NCBI GenBank assembly: GCA_900769955.1
Contig: CAAGIP010000144.1
Coordinates: 1 to 16,096 of the forward strand
Direction: 5' to 3'
Source of the DNA: Spirochaetia bacterium
GTDB taxonomy: Bacteria; Spirochaetota; Spirochaetia; Sphaerochaetales; Sphaerochaetaceae
Length of the DNA: 16,096 nt
Shown here: positions 6,629 to 13,449 of the stretch, piece by piece
How the letters are laid out: every line of letters starts with the position of its first letter
Numbering within the stretch: the first letter of the stretch is position 1
Notes under the pieces: model-generated
What the model was told of the DNA's origin: nothing
The model's input: only the letters and a program-made list of their open reading frames with translations
Databases searched by the model: none
Program-made: the position numbers and the translations under genes

Positions 6629-7222
6629 ATGAGAAAGAAGCTGTCTGTCATCATAATACTTATATTACTGTGTCCCCTTCTTCTTCCTGCATCGGGAAAC
6701 GACGGAATACACATGTATGCTTCCTCGGGAATAGTATCATCCGGAATCGGAATGGGCTTCAGGACAGGAGGCTTTGAAGCAGGAGGAAACATTTCCTCAG
6801 CATCCCTGAATACAGGCATATTCTTCCTCTTTGCAACCGGACACCCGGTATTGGGACTTGTAGTCGGAGCCGGAGCCTTCGGAGGCATCGACCTTTATGC
6901 CAGATACGATCTCATTCCGGATGAACGGTTTGAGCTTTCTCCCGGAATCTCTGCAGGAGCTACCTACTGCATGCTCGGCGCATTTGATATAGGTGTCACT
7001 GCAGGGTTATCACTCCATGCTGCCATGAAAATCGATGAAGTCACATCCATATTCGCCCAGACAGGACTGCCCCTCTATGGCTTTGAATACACTTCTTCCT
7101 GTGCACCTGACGGAACCGATACTTCATCGACTTACTCAGGCTTTGCATTTGCAGGGCCACGTTCCGCTGCCATCCAGAATTTCCTCATGACCACAAGACT
7201 TGGTATCGAAATCATTTTCTGA
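6629..7222 (+). CDS. Putative small outer-membrane beta-barrel protein
   Basis: A 197-residue protein with a clear signal peptide (MRKKLSVIIILILLCPLLLPASG) and no lipobox Cys. The mature part is rich in Gly and in alternating hydrophobic/polar strands. It ends in RLGIEIIF, a final strand with terminal Phe as used by the Bam machinery to recognise barrel proteins. At about 175 mature residues an 8-stranded barrel is plausible. I recognise no named family. The start is fixed by the signal peptide; there is no Shine-Dalgarno sequence in range, and a TATAAT box lies seven bases before the ATG, so the mRNA is probably leaderless. The gap to the next lipoprotein gene is 72 bases with no terminator, so the two may be co-transcribed. 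Confidence 0.7.
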   Translation: MRKKLSVIIILILLCPLLLPASGNDGIHMYASSGIVSSGIGMGFRTGGFEAGGNISSASLNTGIFFLFATGHPVLGLVVGAGAFGGIDLYARYDLIPDERFELSPGISAGATYCMLGAFDIGVTAGLSLHAAMKIDEVTSIFAQTGLPLYGFEYTSSCAPDGTDTSSTYSGFAFAGPRSAAIQNFLMTTRLGIEIIF

Positions 7223-7294
7223 CAAATTCTTTTTTCTGTAACGGTTCTGCAACATACCGCCTGATATCCTCAGGACAGATAAAGGAAACAGAAC

Positions 7295-8515
7295 ATGAAA
7301 AAAGCTATCATTATTTTACTTGCACTCATGATGATCCTCGTATCATGCGACCAGCAGACACCGGCAAACAATGATTTACTTCTGGGTGGATCAAACGGAT
7401 CTGCTTCATATGACACTGAATACTATTACATCACTGAGGACGGCGGCCTTAAAAGAAGCACAAACTGGTACACATATTTGGATAAAACACCTTTCGATTT
7501 CGTTGCACCTGAAGATGCAAGCTACATCATTGCAGATTCCTTCAGCATGCTTCCCAGTCTGAAGACCGTGAAAATCGGATCAAAAATTGAAAGAATAGAA
7601 GACAGGGCATTTGCCGAAAGCCCCATGCTTTATTCCGTGGAAATGGAGGAAGGCGTGAAGACAATCGGTAACGGAGTCTTCTCCGGATGCACATCACTTG
7701 AGTATATCAATGCAATTCCGAAGAGCGTGGAAAGCATCGGAAAAGATGCATTTGCTGGATGCAGAAGCATGAGATTAATCTGCTACAACGGAACAGTTGA
7801 CAGCTGGTACAAACTCGGAGCTGACAGTTACAATGCGGATGTACCGTGCTACGGAGGTACCTACGGAAAAGCTGTTTACAGATTCTCAAAGAACGGAGAA
7901 AAGGACTATACCCTTAAAGGCCTTACGCCATACGGACAGCAACAGAGTGAATTCACCCTTCCCGATATCGGGATCATAGCCATCGAGGGCAACACATTCA
8001 AAGGCGTGGAAGCAGCATCCATAGCAATCCCGGAAACAGTAACTTCAATCGGGGACAGTGCATTTGCCGAAAGCGGAATAACAAGCGTAGTAATCCCTGA
8101 AAGCGTGAAATCAATCGGCAACCTGGCATTCAGCACGACCGCAATCAAAGATGTAACCATTCCTGCCAACGTGGAAAAAATAGGATATGCGGCATTCAGC
8201 AGATGTATGGAAATGGAAACCGTCAAATTTGCTGAAGGCTCTAATCTGAAGACCATCGACTTCAACACGTTTGAAAGCTGCAGGTCACTGACTGAAGTAG
8301 AAATCCCTTCAGGTGTTGTGGAAATAAAGGAATGGGCATTCAACGGATGTGCTTCCCTCACAACCGTCACCATCCCTGCCTCTGTCACAACAATCGGAGC
8401 CGGTGCATTCGGTAACTGCCTGAGCCTGAAAACAATTAATGTAGCAACCGCGGATCAGAAAACAATGCTGGTTAAATCAGGTATCTCTGAAAGCATCATC
8501 AAATTACCAGAATAA
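7295..8515 (+). CDS. BspA-like leucine-rich-repeat lipoprotein
   Basis: A 406-residue surface lipoprotein. The N-terminus MKKAIIILLALMMILVSC is a lipoprotein signal with the modified Cys at residue 18. The body contains LRR_5 (BspA/TpLRR-type) repeats with the pattern IPESVKSIGNLAF, in two blocks (about residues 85-165 and 235-400). A linker between them includes the YNGTVDSWYKL segment often seen in such proteins. Known BspA-like proteins of Treponema, Tannerella and Trichomonas bind host matrix proteins or other microbes; that role here is inferred. AAAGGA lies upstream of the ATG at a normal distance. It sits between a putative outer-membrane protein and another lipoprotein and is closed by a good terminator. 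Confidence 0.9.
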   Translation: MKKAIIILLALMMILVSCDQQTPANNDLLLGGSNGSASYDTEYYYITEDGGLKRSTNWYTYLDKTPFDFVAPEDASYIIADSFSMLPSLKTVKIGSKIERIEDRAFAESPMLYSVEMEEGVKTIGNGVFSGCTSLEYINAIPKSVESIGKDAFAGCRSMRLICYNGTVDSWYKLGADSYNADVPCYGGTYGKAVYRFSKNGEKDYTLKGLTPYGQQQSEFTLPDIGIIAIEGNTFKGVEAASIAIPETVTSIGDSAFAESGITSVVIPESVKSIGNLAFSTTAIKDVTIPANVEKIGYAAFSRCMEMETVKFAEGSNLKTIDFNTFESCRSLTEVEIPSGVVEIKEWAFNGCASLTTVTIPASVTTIGAGAFGNCLSLKTINVATADQKTMLVKSGISESIIKLPE

Positions 8516-8545
8516 CATTTTTCAGTTTTTCTCCTTATAATACAT

Positions 8546-8582
8546 CCTCCTGTCGGCCAGTCCGGCAGGAGGTTCCTTTTTA
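8546..8582 (+). terminator. Rho-independent terminator after the LRR lipoprotein
   Basis: An 11-bp stem (8546-8556 with 8562-8572, one T-G pair) has a 5-base loop and is followed by TTCCTTTTT. It lies 30 bases after the stop. Confidence 0.9.
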
Positions 8583-8695
8583 AACACTTTGATGGTTTTG
8601 TTTAAATCCAGTGAAATTAATGAATTACCGCTGTAACCTCCGGATGAGTATCGTACATATGCGGGTACACCATAACACAAAGGAGATCACAGAAA

Positions 8696-9637
8696 ATGAA
8701 GAAGACAGGGAAAATCATCATTCTTCTCACCATGATCCTTGCAGCAGGCGTTCTGACGTCGTGCAATCCGGATACGGCTCCGGATGGTAAGAGTGCCGCA
8801 TCAAAGAAGCAGATGACTGAAGCGGAATTCCGGCAGAACAGCCAGGCGATAAAGAGCCTGGGCGTGGTCGAAGCTTATGCTGTTTTAAATGCCGGACCTG
8901 AGGCAAGAAGCCTCAGTGAAGACGGACTTGTCTATACCTTTACAGGTGAGGAGATGATATCTTCCTCTGAAATAAGGGAAAAACTTGAGGCAATTTCTTC
9001 CTCTTCTGAAAATGCCCAGGCGAAAGTCTTCTACACGGAGCTTGCAAAGGCCCTTCCTGGGAACTTCACCGCAGGAGTCCAAAAAGGTTCGTACGTAAGG
9101 TTCAGGCTTGATGACTACGGGATCAGAGTCGTCTCATCACTGGATATCACCATCATAATTGATGAGAAGACGGTCGAGATCGAGAAGGATACAGACCAGA
9201 AGTGGATAGAAATCGATGGAACTTTCTTCGACAGTACGGAACTTGAGAAGATGCTTGATGCCTCAGAGGATGCAGCTGAAGCAATTGAAGAGTTAATTGC
9301 AAACCTCAGCCTTGATTTCAGTACCGTGATCAAAGGTGATGCAACAAAGGTTGAACTTGAAATCAGAGACGGAAAAGAGCTTGAAGCCACCATATCAGGA
9401 TACACCGCATTCAAAGCATCCGACGGAAAACTCACAGTGACCCTGGACATCAAATATACTGAATTTGATGATGGCAAGCCTGATGATGAGTTCAGTCTCA
9501 AAGGCTCCTTCTCACTTGATCTTGATCCGAAGAACTTCACTGATATCCTGAATAACCTGAAGAATATTGTGGATGTTTCCATCAGTGTTAACGGCATGAA
9601 CGTCTGGGCAGATGCTTTTCTTGCCGAGCTTGACTGA
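8696..9637 (+). CDS. Lipoprotein of unknown function
   Basis: A 313-residue protein with a lipoprotein signal peptide ending LTSC, the modified Cys at residue 23. The mature part is acidic. It has an N-terminal helical segment with Ser-rich stretches (about 90-110), then a long region of alternating hydrophobic/polar strands such as VELEIRDGKELEATISGY and KLTVTLDIKYTEF, so the C-terminal half is probably beta-rich. I recognise no family. The ribosome binding site AAAGGAG (8679-8685) sits at a normal distance from the ATG. It is preceded by a terminator and followed by a hairpin, so it is likely its own transcription unit. Anchoring to the inner or outer membrane facing the periplasm or the surface is expected. 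Confidence 0.85.
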   Translation: MKKTGKIIILLTMILAAGVLTSCNPDTAPDGKSAASKKQMTEAEFRQNSQAIKSLGVVEAYAVLNAGPEARSLSEDGLVYTFTGEEMISSSEIREKLEAISSSSENAQAKVFYTELAKALPGNFTAGVQKGSYVRFRLDDYGIRVVSSLDITIIIDEKTVEIEKDTDQKWIEIDGTFFDSTELEKMLDASEDAAEAIEELIANLSLDFSTVIKGDATKVELEIRDGKELEATISGYTAFKASDGKLTVTLDIKYTEFDDGKPDDEFSLKGSFSLDLDPKNFTDILNNLKNIVDVSISVNGMNVWADAFLAELD

Positions 9638-9653
9638 ACCTTAACTGACATAC

Positions 9654-9675
9654 TTCCCGGCAGGATTGCCGGGAA
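9654..9675 (+). terminator. Hairpin after the lipoprotein gene, possible terminator
   Basis: A perfect 9-bp stem (9654-9662 with 9667-9675) has the loop GGAT and lies 17 bases after the stop. The bases that follow (CTGTAATTTAAGG) lack a real T-run, so termination may be weak or need a factor. Confidence 0.5.
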
Positions 9676-9744
9676 CTGTAATTTAAGGAAAAAGAAAACG
9701 TAAATAACACTTATCCGGAGGAAGCTTAAGCAGCATTTTTTCAG

Positions 9745-9773
9745 TTGGATTATGCTTCTTTTCTGCATAAACT
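9745..9773 (+). promoter_or_regulatory. Promoter giving a probably leaderless mRNA
   Basis: TTGGAT (9745-9750) and TAAACT (9768-9773) are 17 bases apart. Neither is a close match to consensus (three and four of six), but the -10 ends six bases before the ATG at 9780, placing the predicted start on the A of the ATG. No Shine-Dalgarno sequence precedes that ATG. Confidence 0.4.
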
Positions 9774-9779
9774 GTTTTT

Positions 9780-11816
9780 ATGGCAGACAGAATAGAGTCA
9801 ATCATCAGGGAAAATACCAGGAAAGAGGTAGAATCCAGATATCATCAGAAGGAGCTTTTCTTCCGGGAAGCGACAGACAGGAAGATAAAGGCAGCAAGAC
9901 GCTTTGAACCGGTTCTCAAGGAGAAGTTAGGGGAGAAATACCCTGACATGGACTGGGAAAAGATGGCTGCGGAATTTGCCTCCATGAGCAATTTCAGTCC
10001 TGACACTATTAACGAGGATTCAGGATTCCTGCTTGCTGTCTCAATATTCGTTCTGGATGCAATTACATCCGTTTCCCCGAGGAGGTCCGTAAACCTGGAC
10101 CTTGACAAACTGCTTCCTCCGGACTCTGCATTTGAAAGCATTGATGAGGGGAATGATTATTATTTTTTTGACCTTTTCGATGCGAAAGGCACCCACCCTT
10201 ATTATTCAAACGAACTGCTTCTGCTTGTCACGAGAGTCCTGTCTCACAGGAATTCCGATTTCGTTACCTACGGGACCAGGAAAAACTGCCTGTATCTTCT
10301 GGACAGGGCAACAGTCTTATCAGAACGGCCTGCTCCGGTCGAAGGTAATCCCAGAACAAGGGAAATATACGAGAAGCTGGTGGCAATGGTCCCATCCCCG
10401 GTAATTGAAGAAGCAAAGGAAGAATTCATAAAGCTCTTCTGGACCGTTGCTGACAAATATATTGAGTCCTGGCGCAAACTTCAGAAGAGAAAGAAGAAAC
10501 TTGAGAACATCGTGGAATATGAGGAATTACAGCTGAAGGAAAAGATGTTCTCTCACTTCAGGGCCGGAGAATTTGCTTTTCTTGAAAAAGGAAATCCATT
10601 GGCCATTGATAACCGTCATGAACTGGAAAAACTTGAATTTATTGAACGGAACTTCAATGACGGGTTCTGCTATGGCCTGAGTGCCTACCCAACCCTTGTT
10701 AACCGCTATACCCGAAATTTTGAGGACCTGAACATAAGTGATCCATATAAGATCATTGCAGGTTTCTTCTTTCTGCTTGATGAAAAAAGCGACTATGTCT
10801 GGCTCACAGGACCTGCAATAAGTGCACTGGGAAATGCCGTCAATCTCCTGCCATGGAAATGGGATTCAGACTTTGAAGACAAAGACTGGGAGAAAATAGG
10901 GTGCGAAATGAAGAATTGTACACAGCACTCTTCTTCTTTCTACAGGATAACACTGGGCAAAGAGAAGCTCGGGCTTGATGATTATGATCACTATTTCAGT
11001 CCGGCTCAGCTTATCAATGCTTATACGGATATAATAGCGCCGAGAACAATTCCGGAGTTTCCATTCAGCAAAGTATTCGCGGATAATGCTGAAAGCATGG
11101 ATCTTGTTAAGGAAACCATTGAAACATACATGGTTGCCCATGCCGTCTCAAATCACCAGCTTAGCTCGGTCAATTTATTTGATGACATTGATTATGACAC
11201 CAGGACCATCAGAGAACAGAAAAGCGAAATAGAAAACCTTAAGGCAATGCTTGAACTGAAGGATAAAGCTGAGAAATCCCAAAGCTCTCAGGAACCTTCC
11301 GATAAGGACAAAGCCAGAATCAGTGAACTCGAAGCGGAAATCGTATCCCTCAGAAATGAATTGGAGAGGGAAAAGAGAATACATAACCGTATAAGAAGGG
11401 AAAAGGCTGCTCTTGAGACGTCCGTAAAATCGGAACGTGAGGAACTATATTCACTCAGGGAACTAATATTCGCAGGTGAGAGTGATTCTTCACCTGATGA
11501 TAAGGAAGAAGAAATCACATTTCCTCTTTCCACCAGACTGAAGCATGTCGTGATAGGAGGTCATGAAGCCTGGCTTAAGAAGATCAGGGATATGGTTCCT
11601 GATGTAAAATTCCTTGGTGACAGGTCACCGGCAAAGGAAATGCTGAAGCATACTGACGTTTTGTGGTTCCAGACACATGCAGGTCTTTCCCACTCACTCT
11701 TCTACAAGGTCATGGATGATGTGAAAAACCTTAAAATACCGGTGCTGTACTTGATATCATCAGGGGCAAGGAGCAACGCAATGCAGATATACGAATATGA
11801 CCGTCAGCGTATATGA
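9780..11816 (+). CDS. Large coiled-coil protein with a C-terminal DUF2325 domain
   Basis: A 678-residue soluble protein without signal peptide or membrane segment. Residues 1 to about 480 are helical and charged and I recognise no domain in them; a basic KLQKRKKKLENIVEYEE helix lies in the middle. Residues about 490-575 are heptad-rich coiled coil (LEAEIVSLRNELERE). The last 95 residues match DUF2325: VVIGGHEAWLKKI at the start, DVLWFQTHAGLSHSLFYKV in the middle with the conserved His, and IPVLYLISSGARS at the end. This is a Rossmann-like alpha/beta fold of unknown biochemistry. The ATG at 9780 is the first in frame and has no ribosome binding site; a promoter-like element ends six bases upstream. 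The next gene (153 residues, unknown) follows in the same direction but has its own -10 box. Confidence 0.8.
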   Translation: MADRIESIIRENTRKEVESRYHQKELFFREATDRKIKAARRFEPVLKEKLGEKYPDMDWEKMAAEFASMSNFSPDTINEDSGFLLAVSIFVLDAITSVSPRRSVNLDLDKLLPPDSAFESIDEGNDYYFFDLFDAKGTHPYYSNELLLLVTRVLSHRNSDFVTYGTRKNCLYLLDRATVLSERPAPVEGNPRTREIYEKLVAMVPSPVIEEAKEEFIKLFWTVADKYIESWRKLQKRKKKLENIVEYEELQLKEKMFSHFRAGEFAFLEKGNPLAIDNRHELEKLEFIERNFNDGFCYGLSAYPTLVNRYTRNFEDLNISDPYKIIAGFFFLLDEKSDYVWLTGPAISALGNAVNLLPWKWDSDFEDKDWEKIGCEMKNCTQHSSSFYRITLGKEKLGLDDYDHYFSPAQLINAYTDIIAPRTIPEFPFSKVFADNAESMDLVKETIETYMVAHAVSNHQLSSVNLFDDIDYDTRTIREQKSEIENLKAMLELKDKAEKSQSSQEPSDKDKARISELEAEIVSLRNELEREKRIHNRIRREKAALETSVKSEREELYSLRELIFAGESDSSPDDKEEEITFPLSTRLKHVVIGGHEAWLKKIRDMVPDVKFLGDRSPAKEMLKHTDVLWFQTHAGLSHSLFYKVMDDVKNLKIPVLYLISSGARSNAMQIYEYDRQRI

Positions 11817-11850
11817 GGCTGAATTACTCCCATTCCCCTGCAGGTTATCG

Positions 11851-11889
11851 TATAATCTGAATCACCCATAATAATGCCGGCTGAAGGAG
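11851..11889 (+). promoter_or_regulatory. -10 box and ribosome binding site of the small hypothetical gene
   Basis: A perfect TATAAT lies at 11851-11856 with no good -35. AAGGAG at 11884-11889 lies eight bases before the ATG at 11898, which makes that ATG the start rather than the in-frame ATG at 11874. Confidence 0.55.
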
Positions 11890-11897
11890 AAATAATC

Positions 11898-12359
11898 ATG
11901 TCAGTTGATTACAGAACCAGATTTATCAAGACTAACGACAAGGGAGAGGAAAAGTATCTGGACGTTTCTCTGAAAAGAGCGTTCGGGGAGATCCTTGATG
12001 AGATCGGCAGAACAGGAACAAGAAAGGAGCCGAGAAGGCTCGGGGATCATCAGTATGAGGCCTGTATCAGCATCTACAGATTCTCTGACTTAGATGATGT
12101 CCTGCAGGATCTTAAAGCGAAGCGCAGGAAATATGAGGAAGAAAAGCTGGAGAAGAGGCTCAATCTTTATCAGGTCCGTGACGTAAGCCTCTACGACCGT
12201 CTCAGAGCTGAAATTCAGCATGCTGATGAAATGGTTGAATCCATTGATGAAAAGATCTCCTACATAGAGTACATAATAAACGGTGTCAGTTTCCATTTCC
12301 TTCAGGTGGAGAATTGCTGGAATACTGATGATATCACGTTTGAAGTCGAGGTCTGCTGA
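11898..12359 (+). CDS. Hypothetical protein
   Basis: A 153-residue soluble protein that I do not recognise. The sequence starts MSVDYRTRFIKTNDKGEEKY. A basic segment (KRAFGEILDEIGRTGTRKEPRR) is followed by a long charged helical stretch of about 45 residues (DLKAKRRKYEEEKLEKRL and on) likely to form a coiled coil or helical hairpin. The tail is beta-like and aromatic (VSFHFLQVENCW). The frame ends at 12357-12359 with TGA. It follows the DUF2325 gene by 81 bases in the same orientation. A TATAAT box in that gap suggests it can be transcribed on its own. Both proteins are helical and charged, so they may act together, but nothing in the sequence proves it. Confidence 0.75.
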   Translation: MSVDYRTRFIKTNDKGEEKYLDVSLKRAFGEILDEIGRTGTRKEPRRLGDHQYEACISIYRFSDLDDVLQDLKAKRRKYEEEKLEKRLNLYQVRDVSLYDRLRAEIQHADEMVESIDEKISYIEYIINGVSFHFLQVENCWNTDDITFEVEVC

Positions 12360-12556
12360 TCAAAAAAATGACATGCAGCCATATCATTCTGACGCTGAAT
12401 GTGATATTATCAATTAAGTGACACATGCATATAAAAAGAAGCGACCGCTTCATCGGCCATTGCCGTGAGAACGATCGCATTGTGTTCGATGGTCTGGAGA
12501 CCACTATTCGATGGTTGCCTTTGCATTATCCATCAAATCCAGTAACATCATTGTTT
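12360..12556. other. Gene-poor stretch between the hypothetical gene and the tRNA
   Basis: This holds a TGATATTAT extended -10-like site (12402-12410), a 44-codon frame on the plus strand (12425-12559) without a ribosome binding site, the near-palindrome TGGTCT-GG-AGACCA (12490-12503), and a direct repeat TTCGATGGT on each side of it. On the minus strand it is the trailer of the tRNA transcript. No coding function can be supported. Confidence 0.4.
12433..12451 (-). terminator. Possible terminator of the tRNA transcript
   Basis: On the minus strand GAAGC-GGTC-GCTTC forms a 5-bp stem with a 4-base loop (12451-12438), followed directly by TTTTTAT. The stem is short, but the position, about 105 bases after the tRNA with a T-run, is reasonable. 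Confidence 0.4.
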
Positions 12557-12629
12557 TAGCAGGGGTAGGACTCGAACCTACGACCCCCGGGTTATGAGCC
12601 CGATGAGCTGCCAACTGCTCTACCCTGCG
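12557..12629 (-). tRNA. Initiator tRNA-fMet (anticodon CAT)
   Basis: The cloverleaf folds from the minus strand with 73 bases. The acceptor 5' strand is CGCAGGG, the D stem GAGC/GCTC, the anticodon loop CTCATAA, and the T stem GTAGG/CCTAC around TTCGAGT. Initiator hallmarks are present: three consecutive G-C pairs at 29-31/39-41, an A11-T24 pair, and an unpaired first base C1. Here C1 faces U72 instead of the A72 found in E. coli. The discriminator is A73. The bases that follow are AAAC, so CCA is not encoded and must be added by a nucleotidyltransferase. It is read divergently from the purine operon. Confidence 0.95.
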
Positions 12630-12643
12630 GCGATTTCTCAATA

Positions 12644-12672
12644 AACTTAAGTTAATTCGCAAAATAAGTCAA
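12644..12672 (-). promoter_or_regulatory. Promoter of the initiator tRNA (candidate)
   Basis: On the minus strand TTGACT (12672-12667, five of six) is followed after 17 bases by TAAGTT (12649-12644, a weak -10). The predicted start is about eight bases before the mature tRNA 5' end. Confidence 0.5.
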
Positions 12673-12753
12673 CACCTAAATGCAATTATTTTTTTAAATA
12701 TATTTATTTTGATGTAATGGAACAAAATAATCATGCAAATATATTTCAGGTGG

Positions 12754-12783
12754 TTAACACTGAAGGATATTTTGGTTTATTAT
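12754..12783 (+). promoter_or_regulatory. Promoter of the purine operon giving a probably leaderless mRNA
   Basis: TTAACA (12754-12759, five of six) and TATTAT (12778-12783, five of six) are 18 bases apart. Six bases separate the -10 from the ATG at 12790, so the predicted first transcribed base is the A of that ATG. This supports 12790 as start codon over the upstream in-frame ATG at 12733. Confidence 0.55.
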
Positions 12784-12789
12784 CTGCCC

Positions 12790-13449
12790 ATGTTGAAGAT
12801 ATCTGAATATTTTGACGGAAAGTTATATCCGGGACGTACGGTCATCGAAGGCGTGACAGCTGACGGAAAGCTGTTCATGGCATACATGCTCCAGGGAAGA
12901 AGCGTTAACAGCAGGAACAGAAAGCTTGTTAAGACAGCGTCCTCCATTGATGCATGTCCGATCGATGAATCACTGGTTCAGAACCGCGACCTCATCATTT
13001 ACAAGGCACTTGTTGAGGATGAAGGCCACATCTGGCTCACCAACGGGGACCAGAGTGTTTCGATCATGAATTCACCATCGACGCTTGAAGGAGTAATGGA
13101 AAGGACGTATGAGAATGACGGTCCTATCTTCACTCCCAGAATCGGAACCGTCATCAGACGGGAAGATCTTTCATCAGAGTTCTTCATCATAAAAAAGAAC
13201 GGTGATGAGACTGAGCGCAGGATCTGGCACTACCCTGCCATCAACGGGGTTTCACATATTATCCATACATATATGGAAGATGAGAACCTGACATCATTCA
13301 CATCATCCCCCATCATGGCTGAAACCCCATGTGACATGGATGCATGTCTTGAGGAACTTTCCAGCATGCTTGCAAACGATAATACAGTTTCACTTCTTGT
13401 CAGAATCGGCGATGAGGAAAAGATCATCAACCTTAAGGAGGAAGCCTGA
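12790..13449 (+). CDS. purO: IMP cyclohydrolase, PurO-like
   Basis: A 219-residue protein of the PurO-type IMP cyclohydrolase family (Pfam IMP_cyclohyd), which closes the ring of FAICAR to give IMP, the last step of de novo purine synthesis. Visible family segments are YPGR near residues 13-16, MLQGRSVNSRNR at 33-44, TNGDQS, YENDGPIFTPRI and GVSHIIHTYM. The start at 12790 gives a product that begins MLKISEYFDGKLYPGR. An upstream ATG (12733) or a TTG (12772, with GAAGGA four bases before it) would add short extensions that do not look conserved. It overlaps the next gene by one base (TGATG). That neighbour is an AICAR transformylase lacking its own cyclohydrolase domain, which strongly supports this role. 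Confidence 0.87.
   Translation: MLKISEYFDGKLYPGRTVIEGVTADGKLFMAYMLQGRSVNSRNRKLVKTASSIDACPIDESLVQNRDLIIYKALVEDEGHIWLTNGDQSVSIMNSPSTLEGVMERTYENDGPIFTPRIGTVIRREDLSSEFFIIKKNGDETERRIWHYPAINGVSHIIHTYMEDENLTSFTSSPIMAETPCDMDACLEELSSMLANDNTVSLLVRIGDEEKIINLKEEA

Noticed and set aside
7260..7274. Hairpin CCTGA-5-TCAGG before the LRR lipoprotein
   Set aside because: A 5-bp stem is within chance and there is no T-run; it is not enough to call a terminator or regulator.
7906..8388. 160-codon minus-strand frame opposite the LRR repeats
   Set aside because: The repeat structure of the plus-strand LRR gene creates an open antisense frame; there is no start signal.
9115..9768. 217-codon minus-strand frame opposite the unknown lipoprotein
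   Set aside because: It is Ser-rich, a typical shadow of a Glu/Asp-rich gene. The plus-strand gene has a lipoprotein signal and a good ribosome binding site.
12630..12789. Possible purine riboswitch before the purine operon
   Set aside because: The stretch is AT-rich with no conserved purine aptamer core that I can find, and the predicted transcript start leaves no leader.
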